Source: Pelargonium nanum (Eukaryota > Streptophyta > Magnoliopsida > Geraniales > Geraniaceae). From it: DNA of 31,447 nt. Each line of letters begins with the position of its first letter. Position 1 is the first letter of the stretch. Position numbers and translations under genes: made by a program. The stretch covers positions 1 to 31,447 of the forward strand of contig JAYMTF010000701.1 of NCBI GenBank assembly GCA_036897485.1, written 5' to 3'. Positions 23,601 through 31,206 of this stretch are shown here, piece after piece. A model generated the notes under the pieces. The model saw nothing but the letters and a program-made list of their open reading frames with translations. It searched no databases and was not told the origin of the DNA.

Positions 23601-26111
23601 CCTTCAAAGCATCCATGTATACTTGCAAGAGTTGGGTATGGAGGAAATCAGGAGAAGGTACCTTTTCATTCAATTGATTAGTTATGTAAATATAGTTACC
23701 TTTTGGTTTTGGTCACTTGACTCTGAACTTATTCATTGTCTCCTTTCCTGTGCCATTTTTATTTTGTTAAAGAGCTGGAGCTGATGACAAACCGTTGCGC
23801 ATGGTCAAAACTGTTTTGCATGAACTTGTTAAGCTTCGTGGGACTGCAATAAAGGGTCATCTTTCTATGGTTCCTATCGACATGGAACCTCAGCCAATTA
23901 TTCTCGCTTACATTGATCTTAATCTGCAGGTATTCATTTTTAAGATGCAATTCCGTGGTTTTCTCCATTTTGGTCATCATTTGTTATGCTCATTTTATTT
24001 TTCTTCCAAATCTACCAGACTCTAGCTGCGGCAAGGATGTTGACCCCATCTGGGCATGTAGGTCAAACACATTGGGGTGATTCAGCAGCAAACAATCCAT
24101 CACCTGCTACTCACTCTGCAGATGCCCAATTGAAGGTCAATCCCGTACCTATTTATTCATATACACAACCCGATTGTCCAGTGAATCATTTTACATAGTG
24201 AATATAAACAAATAGAAGGGTCTTTTTACCATGATTATTATTATTTCTTTTGTACATAGCAATGATCTTAGGGCTGTTTTTGTTTATATACAGCAAGAAC
24301 TTGCTGCCATATTCAAGAAAATTGGTGACAAACAAACATGCACAATTGGTCTGTATGAGCTATATCGCATTACTCAACTATATCCCAAGGTAAGTTGTTG
24401 ACTTCATACTATCTATCTTGTACCTGTCCCTGTCCAACATTTTCACCTTTTTTCTCTTTTACTCTGTCCCAAAGTGAGTGTACACTTTCCCATCTTTGTA
24501 AAAATTAAGGAGATTGGTTTCTATAGGCACAAATTAAGAAGTTAGTTTGGACTAGACATCCCCCCACATAACACCACGTGCTCTTGTGGTAATAAACTCA
24601 TTTTAAGGATATTATTGGTAATTCATGCATAACTAATGAAAACGAAAAGTGGACACTCATTTTCGGACAAAGGATGTATTTTTTTTTTTCTTCTTCTGAG
24701 AGGTCCTTACAGTTTTGTAAATGAAGTTAGTCCTCTTTTAGTTTTAATCAAGTTGGTATTATTTGTTTCAGGTTGATATATGAGTCCTCTTGTAATTTTA
24801 ATCAAGTTGGTATTATTTGTTTCAGGTCGATATATTTTCTCAACTCCAAAATGCCAGCGAGGCATTTCGCACTTACATTAGAGATGGTTTAGCCCAGGTA
24901 CATCATCGTCATCCTTCTCCTTGTAAATAAATGTTAATGTTTTGATTGGAGGAAGAAAATTAGTGGGAAAAATGAAACTAGTCAAGGAAGTGGGTCTTCA
25001 CTTTGGATTATTTGTAATGATAGAAGGAATATAAAAATGGATAGTAAAACTCTTGCGACGGGTTTAATTTCTTAAACTACTTTTATTTTTCCTTCAACCT
25101 TTCCAATTTTATTGTTAGTTTTTTGTTTTAATAAAATACTGATTCTATTTCAGATGGAGAAAAATGCAGCGGCGGGAAGGACACCTTCAAGTTTGCCCAT
25201 GTCAAACCCACCCCCGGCCGCCTTAACACTTTCGTCCCCGAAGTTTGCACCACTATCTCCTGCACAAGCAAATTCCTTAAATGATGCTAAATCCATGAAC
25301 GTGAACACCGAGCCAACAAATTTTAATCTACCACCATCCTATGCTGAAGATGACCGGTCCATAAATGCCACGGCTTCCAGAGGTCTAACATCGGATAACT
25401 TAGGTGATCAAAGGAATGATAGATTTCCAGCCGGAGGTAATTTAGCATATACTACCTCCTTTTCAAAATAAGTATCATTTTACAATTTCAAAATAAAAAA
25501 AGCACCTGACTTTCCAATTAATAATTATACACTTTCATCATTATTAGTGTTGAAATAAACTTTCAAAGAGATGAGTAGTGATTAATGAGTATCTACACTT
25601 CTTAATTTGTATGTAAAAGCTTGAATAACACTTATTTTGATTTGTATGAAAAAGCTTGAATAACACTTATTTTGAAATGGAGGTAGTACATTTTATCAAT
25701 TTTTTTCAAGGTTAATATGATCATCTTACATGACTTTATAAGATGTGTTAAAAACTCTGAATACATAACGTTTTAACATATTTTGTTAACTAAGTCTTCT
25801 GAAACGATCTTACTTCGGAACTTGTGGTAAATGCAGTAACCAGCGGGACACTAGATGCAATTAGAGAAAGGATGAAGAGCATTCAGTTGGCAGCTTCCGG
25901 CACGAATCCCGATTCTGGTAACCGGCTTCCGACGTACATGAACGGCGGCAACTTCACGCCGGGCCTAGCTACTCAGGTTCCTCCTCCATCAGAGCGCGCA
26001 GTTACACAGAATCCCGGGCAAGGTGGGGTTCTTCCCATGGATGAGAAGGCATTATCCGGGCTTCAAGCTCGAATGGAACGATTGAAAAGTGGGACAATTG
26101 AGCCGCTTTAG
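2668..26111 (+). CDS. MOR1: MOR1/GEM1, XMAP215-family microtubule polymerase (54 coding exons)
   Basis: Plant member of the XMAP215/Dis1/TOG family. It binds tubulin through TOG domains and promotes microtubule growth and cortical, spindle and phragmoplast array organisation in the cytoplasm. The start MSSEEEKLLKEAKKLPWEDR matches the family N terminus. I spliced 54 exons by conserved protein similarity; frame is kept at every junction and the product is 2025 residues, close to the Arabidopsis protein (about 1980). Five TOG domains lie at roughly 1-239, 278-510, 586-820, 850-1080 and 1165-1397. A helical C-terminal region spans about 1488-1840 and a tail carries the VLPMDEKALSGLQARMERLK motif. 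Cys96, Leu174 and Glu195, mutated in Arabidopsis rid5, mor1-1 and mor1-2, are present at the same numbers. Introns 11 and 44 use GC donors. No lesion is seen, so the gene looks intact. Confidence 0.97.
4186..4208 (+). repeat. (AAC)n microsatellite in intron 3
   Basis: An uninterrupted AAC trinucleotide run of about 23 bp inside intron 3. Confidence 0.9.
5553..5733. mobile_element. Stowaway-like MITE in intron 3
   Basis: About 181 bp flanked by TA on both sides (5551-5552 and 5734-5735). The left terminus cttcatcgtcccaaaatgag is roughly inverse to the right terminus (cacttagttctggaacataaggag), matching the Stowaway pattern CTCCGTCCCAAAATGAGTGTC. No coding capacity; mobilised in trans by Tc1/mariner-type transposases. 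Confidence 0.65.
5865..5945 (+). repeat. 41-bp tandem duplication in intron 3
   Basis: taatttaagaccatacatg begins at 5865 and again at 5906, with near-identical continuation through 'tttaagggaaaa'. Confidence 0.8.
6954..6968 (+). repeat. (GA)n microsatellite in intron 3
   Basis: A short uninterrupted GA dinucleotide run of about 15 bp. Confidence 0.85.
8891..12338 (+). other. MOR1: MOR1 exons 7-14: acidic linker and TOG2
   Basis: Exons: 8891-8973, 9171-9256, 9410-9523, 10413-10532, 11301-11403, 11630-11766, 12066-12131, 12224-12338. Exon 7 is an acidic, low-complexity linker (SEQDKEPEQEAASEV). TOG2 begins at about PVDILTPLEKSGFWDGV, with the conserved KATKWSERKEA segment in exon 9, and ends near LERSLEKLDDIRRKKLSEM. 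Exon 11 ends GTAGAAG at 11403 before a GC donor. Exon 8 uses the unusual donor GTTAGG. Confidence 0.93.
11404..11629 (+). other. MOR1: MOR1 intron 11, GC-AG type
   Basis: Frame and conserved protein (ADIVEDVKTAVKNKVPLVR) demand that exon 11 end at 11403 (GTAGAAG). The intron therefore starts GCAGGT and ends TTACAG at 11629. The nearest GT, at 11408, would add four bases and give an immediate TAA. Confidence 0.85.
12427..13992 (+). other. MOR1: MOR1 exons 15-17: basic linker between TOG2 and TOG3
   Basis: Exons: 12427-12464, 13404-13475, 13888-13992. They encode a Ser/Pro/Lys/Ala-rich, probably disordered linker with the conserved core SFVRRSAASMLSGKRP and a lysine-rich run (KKGVPAKPAASKKDG). 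Basic linkers of this family contact the microtubule lattice. Exon 15 is only 38 bp. The linker is less conserved than the TOG blocks, so another small exon in intron 15 cannot be excluded. Confidence 0.85.
12662..12860. mobile_element. Foldback/MITE-like element in intron 15
   Basis: The arm gttgaccagcttattatg (12684-12701) is inverse to cacataagctggtcaat (12824-12840), with weaker pairing extending outward (ggagcttatttt against aaataaagcttc). The spacer is about 120 bp. No target duplication was identified. Confidence 0.45.
14095..16324 (+). other. MOR1: MOR1 exons 18-24: TOG3
   Basis: Exons: 14095-14200, 15055-15167, 15248-15335, 15531-15631, 15773-15880, 16025-16130, 16245-16324 (residues about 586-819). 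Landmarks in order are EMGLEEIESRLGSL, SQLKSSVWKERLEA, LCAVPGWSEKNVQVQQQVIE, SERVADIKTRAHAMKC, EHKNPKVLSEGLLWMVSAVE and the exon 24 segment that starts DIKGFLTDVKPALLSALDAE. All match the plant family closely. Confidence 0.94.
16405..18314 (+). other. MOR1: MOR1 exons 25-33: TOG4 and following linker
   Basis: Exons: 16405-16554, 16691-16766, 16928-17052, 17224-17334, 17408-17557, 17676-17750, 17844-17925, 18024-18139, 18213-18314 (residues 820-1148). TOG4 starts near LPREDISGKVTPALLKGLES and ADWKVRLESIEAVNKILEEA and ends around DIQGPALALIVDRL. Exons 32-33 form a Ser/Thr/Lys/Gly-rich linker ending in SVQDIAVQSQALL. Intron 32 is only 73 bp and has a purine-rich acceptor (GTAAAG before 18213), which frame and protein similarity nevertheless require. 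Confidence 0.92.
17144..17180 (+). repeat. (AT)n/(TATG)n compound microsatellite in intron 27
   Basis: An AT dinucleotide run is followed by about five TATG units, just upstream of the exon 28 acceptor (exon starts 17224). Confidence 0.9.
18400..20728 (+). other. MOR1: MOR1 exons 34-40: TOG5
   Basis: Exons: 18400-18474, 18565-18660, 18742-18843, 18960-19061, 19986-20168, 20256-20367, 20652-20728 (residues 1149-1397). Landmarks are MVVRRFKFEEPRVEQIQDLE, NDMMKYFREDLHRRLLS, DFKKQVDGLEMLQK, the exon 38 stretch ending PYILEGLRSKNNRTRIES, LTAERDGELRKAALNTLATG and TDAQKSMLDDRFKWK. Intron 37 (19062-19985) is long and I saw no recognisable element in it. Confidence 0.94.
20783..20945. mobile_element. 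TIR MITE in MOR1 intron 40
   Basis: Terminal inverted repeats ttttggcttaggctaagcc (20783-20801) and ggttagcctaagccaaaa (20928-20945) enclose about 125 bp. Inside are a gcgggtcgctccgtcc block and a hairpin (atgaggtg-tcat-cacctcat, 20899-20918). A relative lies inside the Helitron at 1268-1358, so this is a dispersed family. No convincing target duplication, so superfamily unassigned. Confidence 0.65.
22419..22562 (+). other. MOR1: MOR1 intron 44, GC-AG type
   Basis: Exon 44 must end with AAG at 22418 to join ..CLANK to VAKTFD... The next bases are GCAATA, so the donor is GC. Reading through gives A-I-L-stop. The acceptor is ACAG at 22559-22562. Confidence 0.85.
24462..24676. mobile_element. 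Stowaway-like MITE in MOR1 intron 51
   Basis: About 215 bp flanked by TA (24460-24461 and 24677-24678). The left end ctctgtcccaaagtgagtg is inverse to the right end (cactcattttcggacaaaggatg). This is the typical Stowaway terminal pattern, with no coding capacity. Confidence 0.75.
24729..24836 (+). repeat. MOR1: 54-bp tandem duplication spanning the intron 51 3' splice site
   Basis: Units 24729-24782 and 24783-24836 share agtcctctt, the polypyrimidine tract, tttcag and the first codons of exon 52, differing at about four positions. The downstream acceptor (exon start 24826) gives VDIFSQLQ. The upstream acceptor (start 24772) gives VDI followed by TGA. Confidence 0.9.
25154..26111 (+). other. 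MOR1: MOR1 exons 53-54: C-terminal tail
   Basis: Exons 25154-25436 and 25837-26111 (stop TAG at 26109-26111). The tail starts MEKNAAAGRTPSSLPMS and runs through a Pro/Ser/Asn-rich variable stretch. It then has two short conserved helices: SGTLDAIRERMKSIQLAAS and PMDEKALSGLQARMERLKSG. It is somewhat longer than in Arabidopsis, mainly in the variable stretch. Confidence 0.92.
25452..25686. mobile_element. Stowaway-like MITE in intron 53, 15 bp from the splice donor
   Basis: TA-flanked (25450-25451 and 25687-25688). The left end ctaccTCCTTTTCAAAATAAG is inverse to the right end cttattttgaaatggaggtag. The right terminus is partly tandemly repeated with a 35-bp period (about 25606-25675). Exon 53 ends at 25436, so the element sits almost against the donor. 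Confidence 0.75.
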
Positions 26112-26530
26112 GATTTTTTAAAACTATCTATCATCTCATTGTAACGGTGTGAGCTGCTTGCTATTCGTGAAAAATGAGATGTGGAGACGTAGCGGAGTGC
26201 GATTATATGGTGGCCGATATAGATGTTATACATTCATTGTACTACGGGATTCATTAACCCATTTATGTATAACGGAAGAGTTTTGTTTTTTGGTAGTAGC
26301 GGTAATATTTGGCGCGTGTATTATGGATTATTATTGTTTAGGGCATTTTTCATGTCCAGGTTGTGTATATTGTAGCTAAAACTCTGTTTGTGTTGGCAGT
26401 GATTGCTGTAAATTGAGTTCACATTTCAATTAAACCAGACTAATATTTCATAGCCCATCAATCGTTTACATTAAGATTTGTTTGTAGGTCTCTCTAATAA
26501 AGTAAATGAGATTTCACCTTAGGATTAGTA
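26112..26530 (+). terminator. MOR1: MOR1 3' UTR and polyadenylation region
   Basis: The sequence after the stop turns AT- and TG-rich. TGTA motifs occur (for example near 26368 and 26407), and AATAAA at 26496-26501 is the best near-upstream poly(A) signal. Plant poly(A) sites are loosely specified, so the cleavage point is approximate and earlier sites are possible. Confidence 0.5.
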
Positions 26531-26734
26531 TGCAACCTTGTGTGATGCACGGTGATCAATGTGTAAAAATGAGTACAAAAAATACTATGAAAAATATACA
26601 TTTGTTTTGTTATAATAAAAATAACTAAACAATATTTAAATAATTTATATTCTTTATTATAAATTTTCATGTTTAGATTAAAAATGTGATTCTACATTCG
26701 AGATGGACTAAATAAAAAAATTAAACTTTTTGCT
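26531..26734. other. AT-rich spacer
   Basis: Very AT-rich sequence between the MOR1 3' UTR and the compositionally different block downstream. No gene or repeat recognised. Confidence 0.5.
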
Positions 26735-28605
26735 CTTACCTCACGCACGGGATCAAAACCACGATAGCCTAAGGGTATTTTGCTTAAGTGGGGGAGCCCC
26801 TTTAAAATCCTAAGAAAGTCCCATATCAATTTTTTTTATATTAAAAACAAGGAAAGTAACTCAGTTTTTTTAAAGCCAATACGCAACATAGTGCACAAAA
26901 TACAGTACTATGAAGCCTTTTACCAGATTTTGGGGGCCTCTCATTAATAAAAGCGAGAAGAATTCTAGGTAGAAGAAGCCTTAACTTTACGTAACTAGCC
27001 TGGTACCTATAAATGTAAGTTTTCTCAAAATATAAGTAACTCCTCCCAACCAGGTTTATACCTATATTCCATTAGGAAAAAACGCATCTCCCCAAGAGTC
27101 AAAACCACGCTCTTTCCATTTTCTTGAGTGTGCCTTTTTAAGACGAAATCCCTGTAAATTGTGGGGGTATTCGAGAGCCCCTAACAAGCCTTAAACCGCG
27201 TTATTTAGACCATTCTGAGTGTTTTAGAGTTGATCCGCTGACTTTATCCATATCACCTCCATAACTATGATTCCAAATTGTTACCTCTCTCCTCTATTCT
27301 ATTAAAGAACTTACTGATCTATAAAGGGGAGGGGTCCCCTTAAACCCCTCTAAGGGAGCCCCTTAGAGATTTTTACCCTTTCACATTTTGTGCGCATTTT
27401 TGTTAGCGTTGGAGAAGGCTCTACTCACAAAAGGGTTCCTTCTTAGCCTTTAGAGCCGCCTAAGCGTATAAAGTCTGTTAGTATATATAAAGGACAAAAC
27501 CCCCTCTCCCCCTTAACCCCTTTTGAAAGATAGCTTGGCTTATGCCTTGGGATTTACTTTAAGAGGCTCAAGTATTCTACAAAACTTTAAAGGGCTCTTA
27601 CACTCCCTACTGGGTTTATTCCTTTGGGGAATCCCTTTAATATGGGTAAAATAGCTAAAGGGACCTGTGTTTTACCGCCTGAACGAAACCTGAAACTTTT
27701 TAGTCTGAAGCCAACATTTTAACGGAAATCCCTATGTTTTACTTGCTTTCCGGCAGCCCCGACGTCTTCAGAGGAATTTATTTCTTTAATTCTTTAATAA
27801 GTAATTGTGATTCCCGCTTTTGTGTTGCCGCTTCAGAATACTCGAAGTTTAGACAACCTTACTTTCCCTTTTCTTTACTCCACTCAAGTAGGACCCTAAT
27901 CACGTCGTGGAAATACTCAGCAAGAGCTGTGGAATAAAGCCAGGTTATGTTCATCGGCTTTACATATTTTTGGGTCGCCCGTCTTGCGATTACTCTTAGC
28001 AGAATATGGTATTAAGTGTTCTAGTTAAAGGGACCCCTCTTCGGGGGTATACCCTAGTGACTATAACAGTTTCCCTTTCAAATCTCTTAGGTAGGACTTA
28101 TTTTATATTCGGAAGGGGCTACCCGGAGCTCCCAGAGGGTTTTGACAAAGTTAGAAAAGAGCTTATCGATCAATATTATACTAGCAGCGCTTTTCTCACA
28201 ACCAACAAAAGCTCCTCTTTCTATCTTTGCAAGACCCATAATCTAGAGCATTTGTTGTTATCTACATGGTACATACCCTGCGTTAATTTTTATATGCTTA
28301 AAGAGGCGCCGGGGAACACAAACATTTTTAATAGAGAGGGCCCTCTTAGCGTGCGGAAACTTGTTTTGACACTCCCCCTTTGAACATTTCAGGAATACCC
28401 GAGGGTTAAGGTATTTTCATCAACACTTTCCAAATACTGCAGGGATCTTCATAGGGCTGAAAAACACTTAGGAGGGGCCCTGAGTCCCAAAGAACTGCTT
28501 AAATCTTAAAAGAAAGCTCTTAGGAAGCGTGGTATTAATTTAATTAGCCTACCACTGTAACCAATTTATGCACAAAAAAGCAAATAAAATTGAAAGGGGC
28601 GCTCT
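26735..28605. other. Organelle-like DNA segment, possible NUMT
   Basis: Composition shifts sharply to higher GC with many short runs such as ggggagcccc and ccccttaaacccctctaagg. This is the style of plant mitochondrial intergenic or plasmid-derived DNA and unlike either flank. I recognised no mitochondrial gene, rRNA or tRNA in it. Boundaries are estimated from composition; the right one is close to where F-box similarity begins. It could instead be an unfamiliar nuclear repeat. Confidence 0.3.
28006..28383 (+). other. Unrecognised 125-codon open frame in the organelle-like segment
   Basis: ATG at 28006 to TGA at 28383, ending in RKLVLTLPL. I do not recognise a family. It could be a remnant of a longer organellar or plasmid ORF, since a neighbouring frame just upstream is also partly open, or simply chance in GC-richer DNA. 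No promoter or plant splice context supports expression. Confidence 0.15.
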
Positions 28606-28779
28606 ACGTTCAAATACTCCCACAGTTAATCTCTCTATCTCTCCAAGATGACGATCATGTGTCACCAGTGATAGGAATTTCAATGGACTCTGCTCTACCA
28701 TTCAAGCCACCATTCACAAAAGTTACAAACCGTACTATCTTGATGTTGTTCCACAGTGCTAATCCAAACACAACCCTAG

Positions 28780-29034
28780 CCTGATCATCTGGCTCTGACC
28801 CTAGCATTTCATCATCTGATTCAAGCTTTGGCATTTCATCTGGCTCTGAACCTAGCATTTCATCATCTGATTCAAGCTATGGCATTTCATCTGGCTCTGA
28901 CCCTAGCATTTCATCATCTGATTCAAGCTTTGGCTTTTCATCTGGTTGTGACCCTATCATTTCATCATCTGGTTCAAGCTCTAGCATTTCATATTGAAAT
29001 TCTTCAAGCTCAGGCATTTCATAATTGAATTTTT
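28780..29034 (-). repeat. 51-bp tandem repeat encoding an acidic 17-residue unit
   Basis: About five copies with starts at 28780, 28831, 28882, 28933 and 28984. On the minus strand one unit reads MPKLESDDEMLGSEPDE. The repeat lies inside the F-box-associated region of the pseudogene. As 51 is a multiple of 3, expansion would have kept frame while the gene was alive. Confidence 0.85.
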
Positions 29035-29051
29035 CAAATTGAATTTTTCAA
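29024..29051 (-). repeat. 14-bp tandem duplication causing a frameshift
   Basis: attgaatttttcaa occurs at 29024-29037 and again at 29038-29051. It shifts the pseudogene frame between its LEEF/ELE acidic part and the 51-bp repeats. Confidence 0.85.
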
Positions 29052-29564
29052 GTTCCGGCATTTTATCATCTGTTTCTTCGAGTTTTTCAGAATCATTAGT
29101 GCTTCTATTTGACTCTGACGATGGAACATGGATGGAAGGTTGAGGGGTTTTGACATGATGTCCACTTAGAGGATTCCACAACAAATATTTACAGCCTTTA
29201 TCCCTTTTCTTTAAAATTTTATACAAAAGTAGGCCATATGAATCGGCCAAAATACATGTACCGCTGAGCGTAGATCCAACCCTGAGCGTGAACGATTGTC
29301 GATTTAGTTCCTTTGAGTCGCGAATCCACAATACTTGAAGCTTTCCTTTACAAAATCGGTTTTCATCTCTAAGATATGAAGGAGACAGACAGCGATGCAT
29401 GCGTATGAAATTGGGAGATTCAACAGTAGATTGAATTTTATTTTAAAGCACTACACACCTCGCCAGATCTTTGGCTCCTAATTTCAGAAGGTATGTTAGT
29501 GTTAGATCATCCGGTAAGGAGGCCAGCGATACAATCGGCGTATTGTTCTTAGTGGAAGCCATGA

Positions 29565-30433
29565 ATTCCAGAAGAGAGAAGGGGAATGAGGAGGCATGGC
29601 AGAGTGTGGGTAAGGGAAGCCATGGGTTTGGGTAGAGAGAGCATAGAGAGAGCAGGCGATGAAGAGGCAGTCGGCGATTTTTCCGGCGGAGCGTGAGTAG
29701 GGGAAACTTTGGGTCTCGGCAAAGAGAGATAGGGGAATGAGGACGCAGTCGGCGATTTCTCCGGCGGAGTGTGGGTAGGAGAAGCCATGGGTTTTGGAAG
29801 AGAGAAAGCAGGTTATGAAGAGGCAGTCGGCGATTTTTCCGGCGGAGCGTGAGCAGGGGAAGCTTTGTGTCTCGGCGAAGAGAGAGAGGGGAATGAGGAC
29901 GCAGTCGGCGATTTCTTCGACGGAGTATGGGTAGGAGAAGCCATGAGTTTTGGTAGAGAGAAAGCAGGTGATGAAGAGGTAGTCGACGATTTTTTCGGCG
30001 GAGCGTGAGTAGGGGAAGCTTTGTGTCTCGACGAAGAGAGAGAGAGGGGAATGAGGACGCAGTCGGCGATTTCTTCGGCGGAGTATGGGTAGGAGAAGCC
30101 ATGAGTTTTGGTAGAGAGAAAGCATGCGATGAAAAGGCAGTCGACGCGGCGGAGCGTGAGTAGGAGAAGCTTTATGTCTCGGCGAAGAGAGAGAGGGGAA
30201 TGAGGACGCAGTCGGCGATTTCTTCGGCGGTATGGGTAGGAGAAGCCATGGGTTTTGGTAGAGAGAAAGCAGGCGATGAAGAGGTAGTCGACGATTTTTT
30301 CGGCGGAGTGTGAGTAGGGGAAGCTTTGGGTCTTGGCGAAGAGAGAGGGGAATGAGGGCGCAGTCGGCGATTTATCCGGCAGTGTGTGGGTAGGAGAAGC
30401 AATGAGTTTTGGTAGAGAGAAAGCCCTTTCCAA
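29565..30433 (-). repeat. Two-tier tandem array (about 156-bp units of two 78-bp halves)
   Basis: The marker gcagtcggcgatttc recurs at 29745, 29901, 30059, 30208 and 30360 (spacing 156, 158, 149, 152). Each unit has two related halves of about 78 bp: one with 'agaagccatgagttttggtag', one with 'gaagctttgtgtctcggcg'. Both halves share gcagtcggcgatttt and a cggcggag block. On the minus strand three frames are open for over 190 codons, one reading repeats such as SPTHTPPEKSPTASS. This follows from periodicity and lack of stops, and I do not call it a gene. The array sits directly 5' of the F-box start. Confidence 0.85.
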
Positions 30434-30539
30434 ATGAAAAGAATTTTCGAATTTGAGTGAGTGAGAGAGAAAGAGAGGTCTCGGTCAGTCAAATCTGTTC
30501 CAATCCAACTAAAACAAACTTCATCTATATTTTTGTGTG

Positions 30540-30690
30540 TGTAAACCACCGGTTTAATCCGGTTCAGGGCTTAGTCACAATTAAGGCTCTGCACCCCTCT
30601 CCATAGATGTGTTTAGTGAGGATCGAACCCAAAAGCTCTTCCCACAATCTAAGTCTGCGTTGCCAACTGAAACTTCATCTATTTAATTGC
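30540..30690 (-). mobile_element. Minus-strand tRNA-derived SINE-like element
   Basis: On the minus strand GGGTTCGATCC (complement of 30620-30630) is a good Pol III B box. An A-box-like TTGGCAACGCAGAC lies upstream near 30650-30668. No cloverleaf fits. Ends are approximate. Confidence 0.45.
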
Positions 30691-30784
30691 TCTAATATGT
30701 TGTTTTAGCTCGGCATTTATTTTATTTTTCAAAGAAAAAAATCTAAGAAGGGCTTTGTCAACCATTACTACCTCTTAATAAACC

Positions 30785-31010
30785 AATTAAATTTTTTTTT
30801 GTAGGGATGACAATTTAATCCAAACCTGAAGGGGACCCGATGTCCCTAACCCGAACGGGGCAAGGGGCAGAGTTTTTTTTCGGGGCACGAGACAGGGTTG
30901 AGGCAAGAAAAAATTTCCTACTCGGGGAACGAGGTGGGGATAGGGATGGGCTAATTATAACCCGCCCTATCCCGAACCTGATATATAAAATAAATAATAT
31001 TTGGGGAAAT
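30785..31010. repeat. Unclassified G-rich dispersed-repeat-like segment
   Basis: 'agggatgacaatttaatcc' followed by alternating GGGG/CCCG blocks (cccgaacggggcaagggg, cccgccctatcccgaacc) resembles the GGGG/CCCC-rich ends of common plant repeats. No complete element is visible. Confidence 0.35.
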
Positions 31011-31206
31011 TACCATTTACTACCCTATACGAGACACCTTTTACAACTGACTACCCTTACGATATTTTTGTAACTTTTGAGTACCCTGTACTTGGAAAAG
31101 CTCTTTCCGTCCAACTTCCGTTCGTTAAATTTCGAAATTACCTAACTACCCTTTGTCCATTCTAACTATTTACTACCCTGTACTTTCATATTTGTGTCAA
31201 ATGTTA

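Larger units (their letters stand above)
21020..24897 (+). other. MOR1: MOR1 exons 41-52: post-TOG linker and C-terminal helical region
   Basis: Exons: 21020-21099, 21376-21438, 21534-21660, 22296-22418, 22563-22640, 22768-22926, 23008-23166, 23560-23657, 23773-23929, 24019-24135, 24294-24389, 24826-24897. Exons 41-43 begin with charged AREMEKRKEGKPGEARGSLR and end in PTDWNEAMDIISYGSPEQ. Exons 44-52 encode the plant-conserved helical region, including HAVKESTLDSLITELLLWLL, DNADRTSSFAVLINLLRPLD, LRMVKTVLHELVKLRGTAIK, ELAAIFKKIGDKQTCTIGLY and QNASEAFRTYIRDGLAQ. Exon 44 ends at 22418 before a GC donor. Exon 52 follows a duplicated acceptor. Confidence 0.93.
28610..29562 (-). pseudogene. F-box / F-box-associated protein pseudogene
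   Basis: Minus strand, ATG at 29562. The start reads MASTKNNTPIVSLASLPDDL and continues TLTYLLKLGAKDLARC, an F-box-like N terminus. The frame then hits TAA (29445-29443) and continues in the same frame with STVESPNFIRMHRC, as F-box proteins do. Further on are LLWNPLSGHHVKTPQP and, after an acidic repeat, ARVVFGLALWNNIKIVRFVT, typical of F-box-associated domains. Lesions are the nonsense codon, a 14-bp duplication causing a frameshift (29024-29051), a TAG within the repeat (28879-28877) and a TGA at 28657-28655. Similarity fades at about 28610, where organelle-like sequence begins. Intact relatives are SCF ubiquitin-ligase substrate adaptors; this copy cannot encode one. Confidence 0.75.

Noticed and set aside
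27734-28383. Mitochondrial plasmid type-B DNA polymerase remnant
   Set aside because: A few short phrases in neighbouring frames faintly suggested one, but no polymerase motif such as the YGDTDS block is present, so I do not claim it.
28828-29028. Plus-strand 66-codon frame of MAFHLALTLAFHHLIQ repeats
   Set aside because: It is the antisense shadow of the 51-bp repeat whose minus-strand reading fits the F-box pseudogene.
29443-30433. Long minus-strand proline/serine/arginine-rich proteins over the tandem array
   Set aside because: Three frames are open at once because units are near multiples of 3 and lack stops. Unit-length changes move the peptide repeat between frames, which argues against selection on a protein.
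28780-30433. CRISPR-like array
   Set aside because: Repeats are directly adjacent without unique spacers, and the DNA is plant nuclear.
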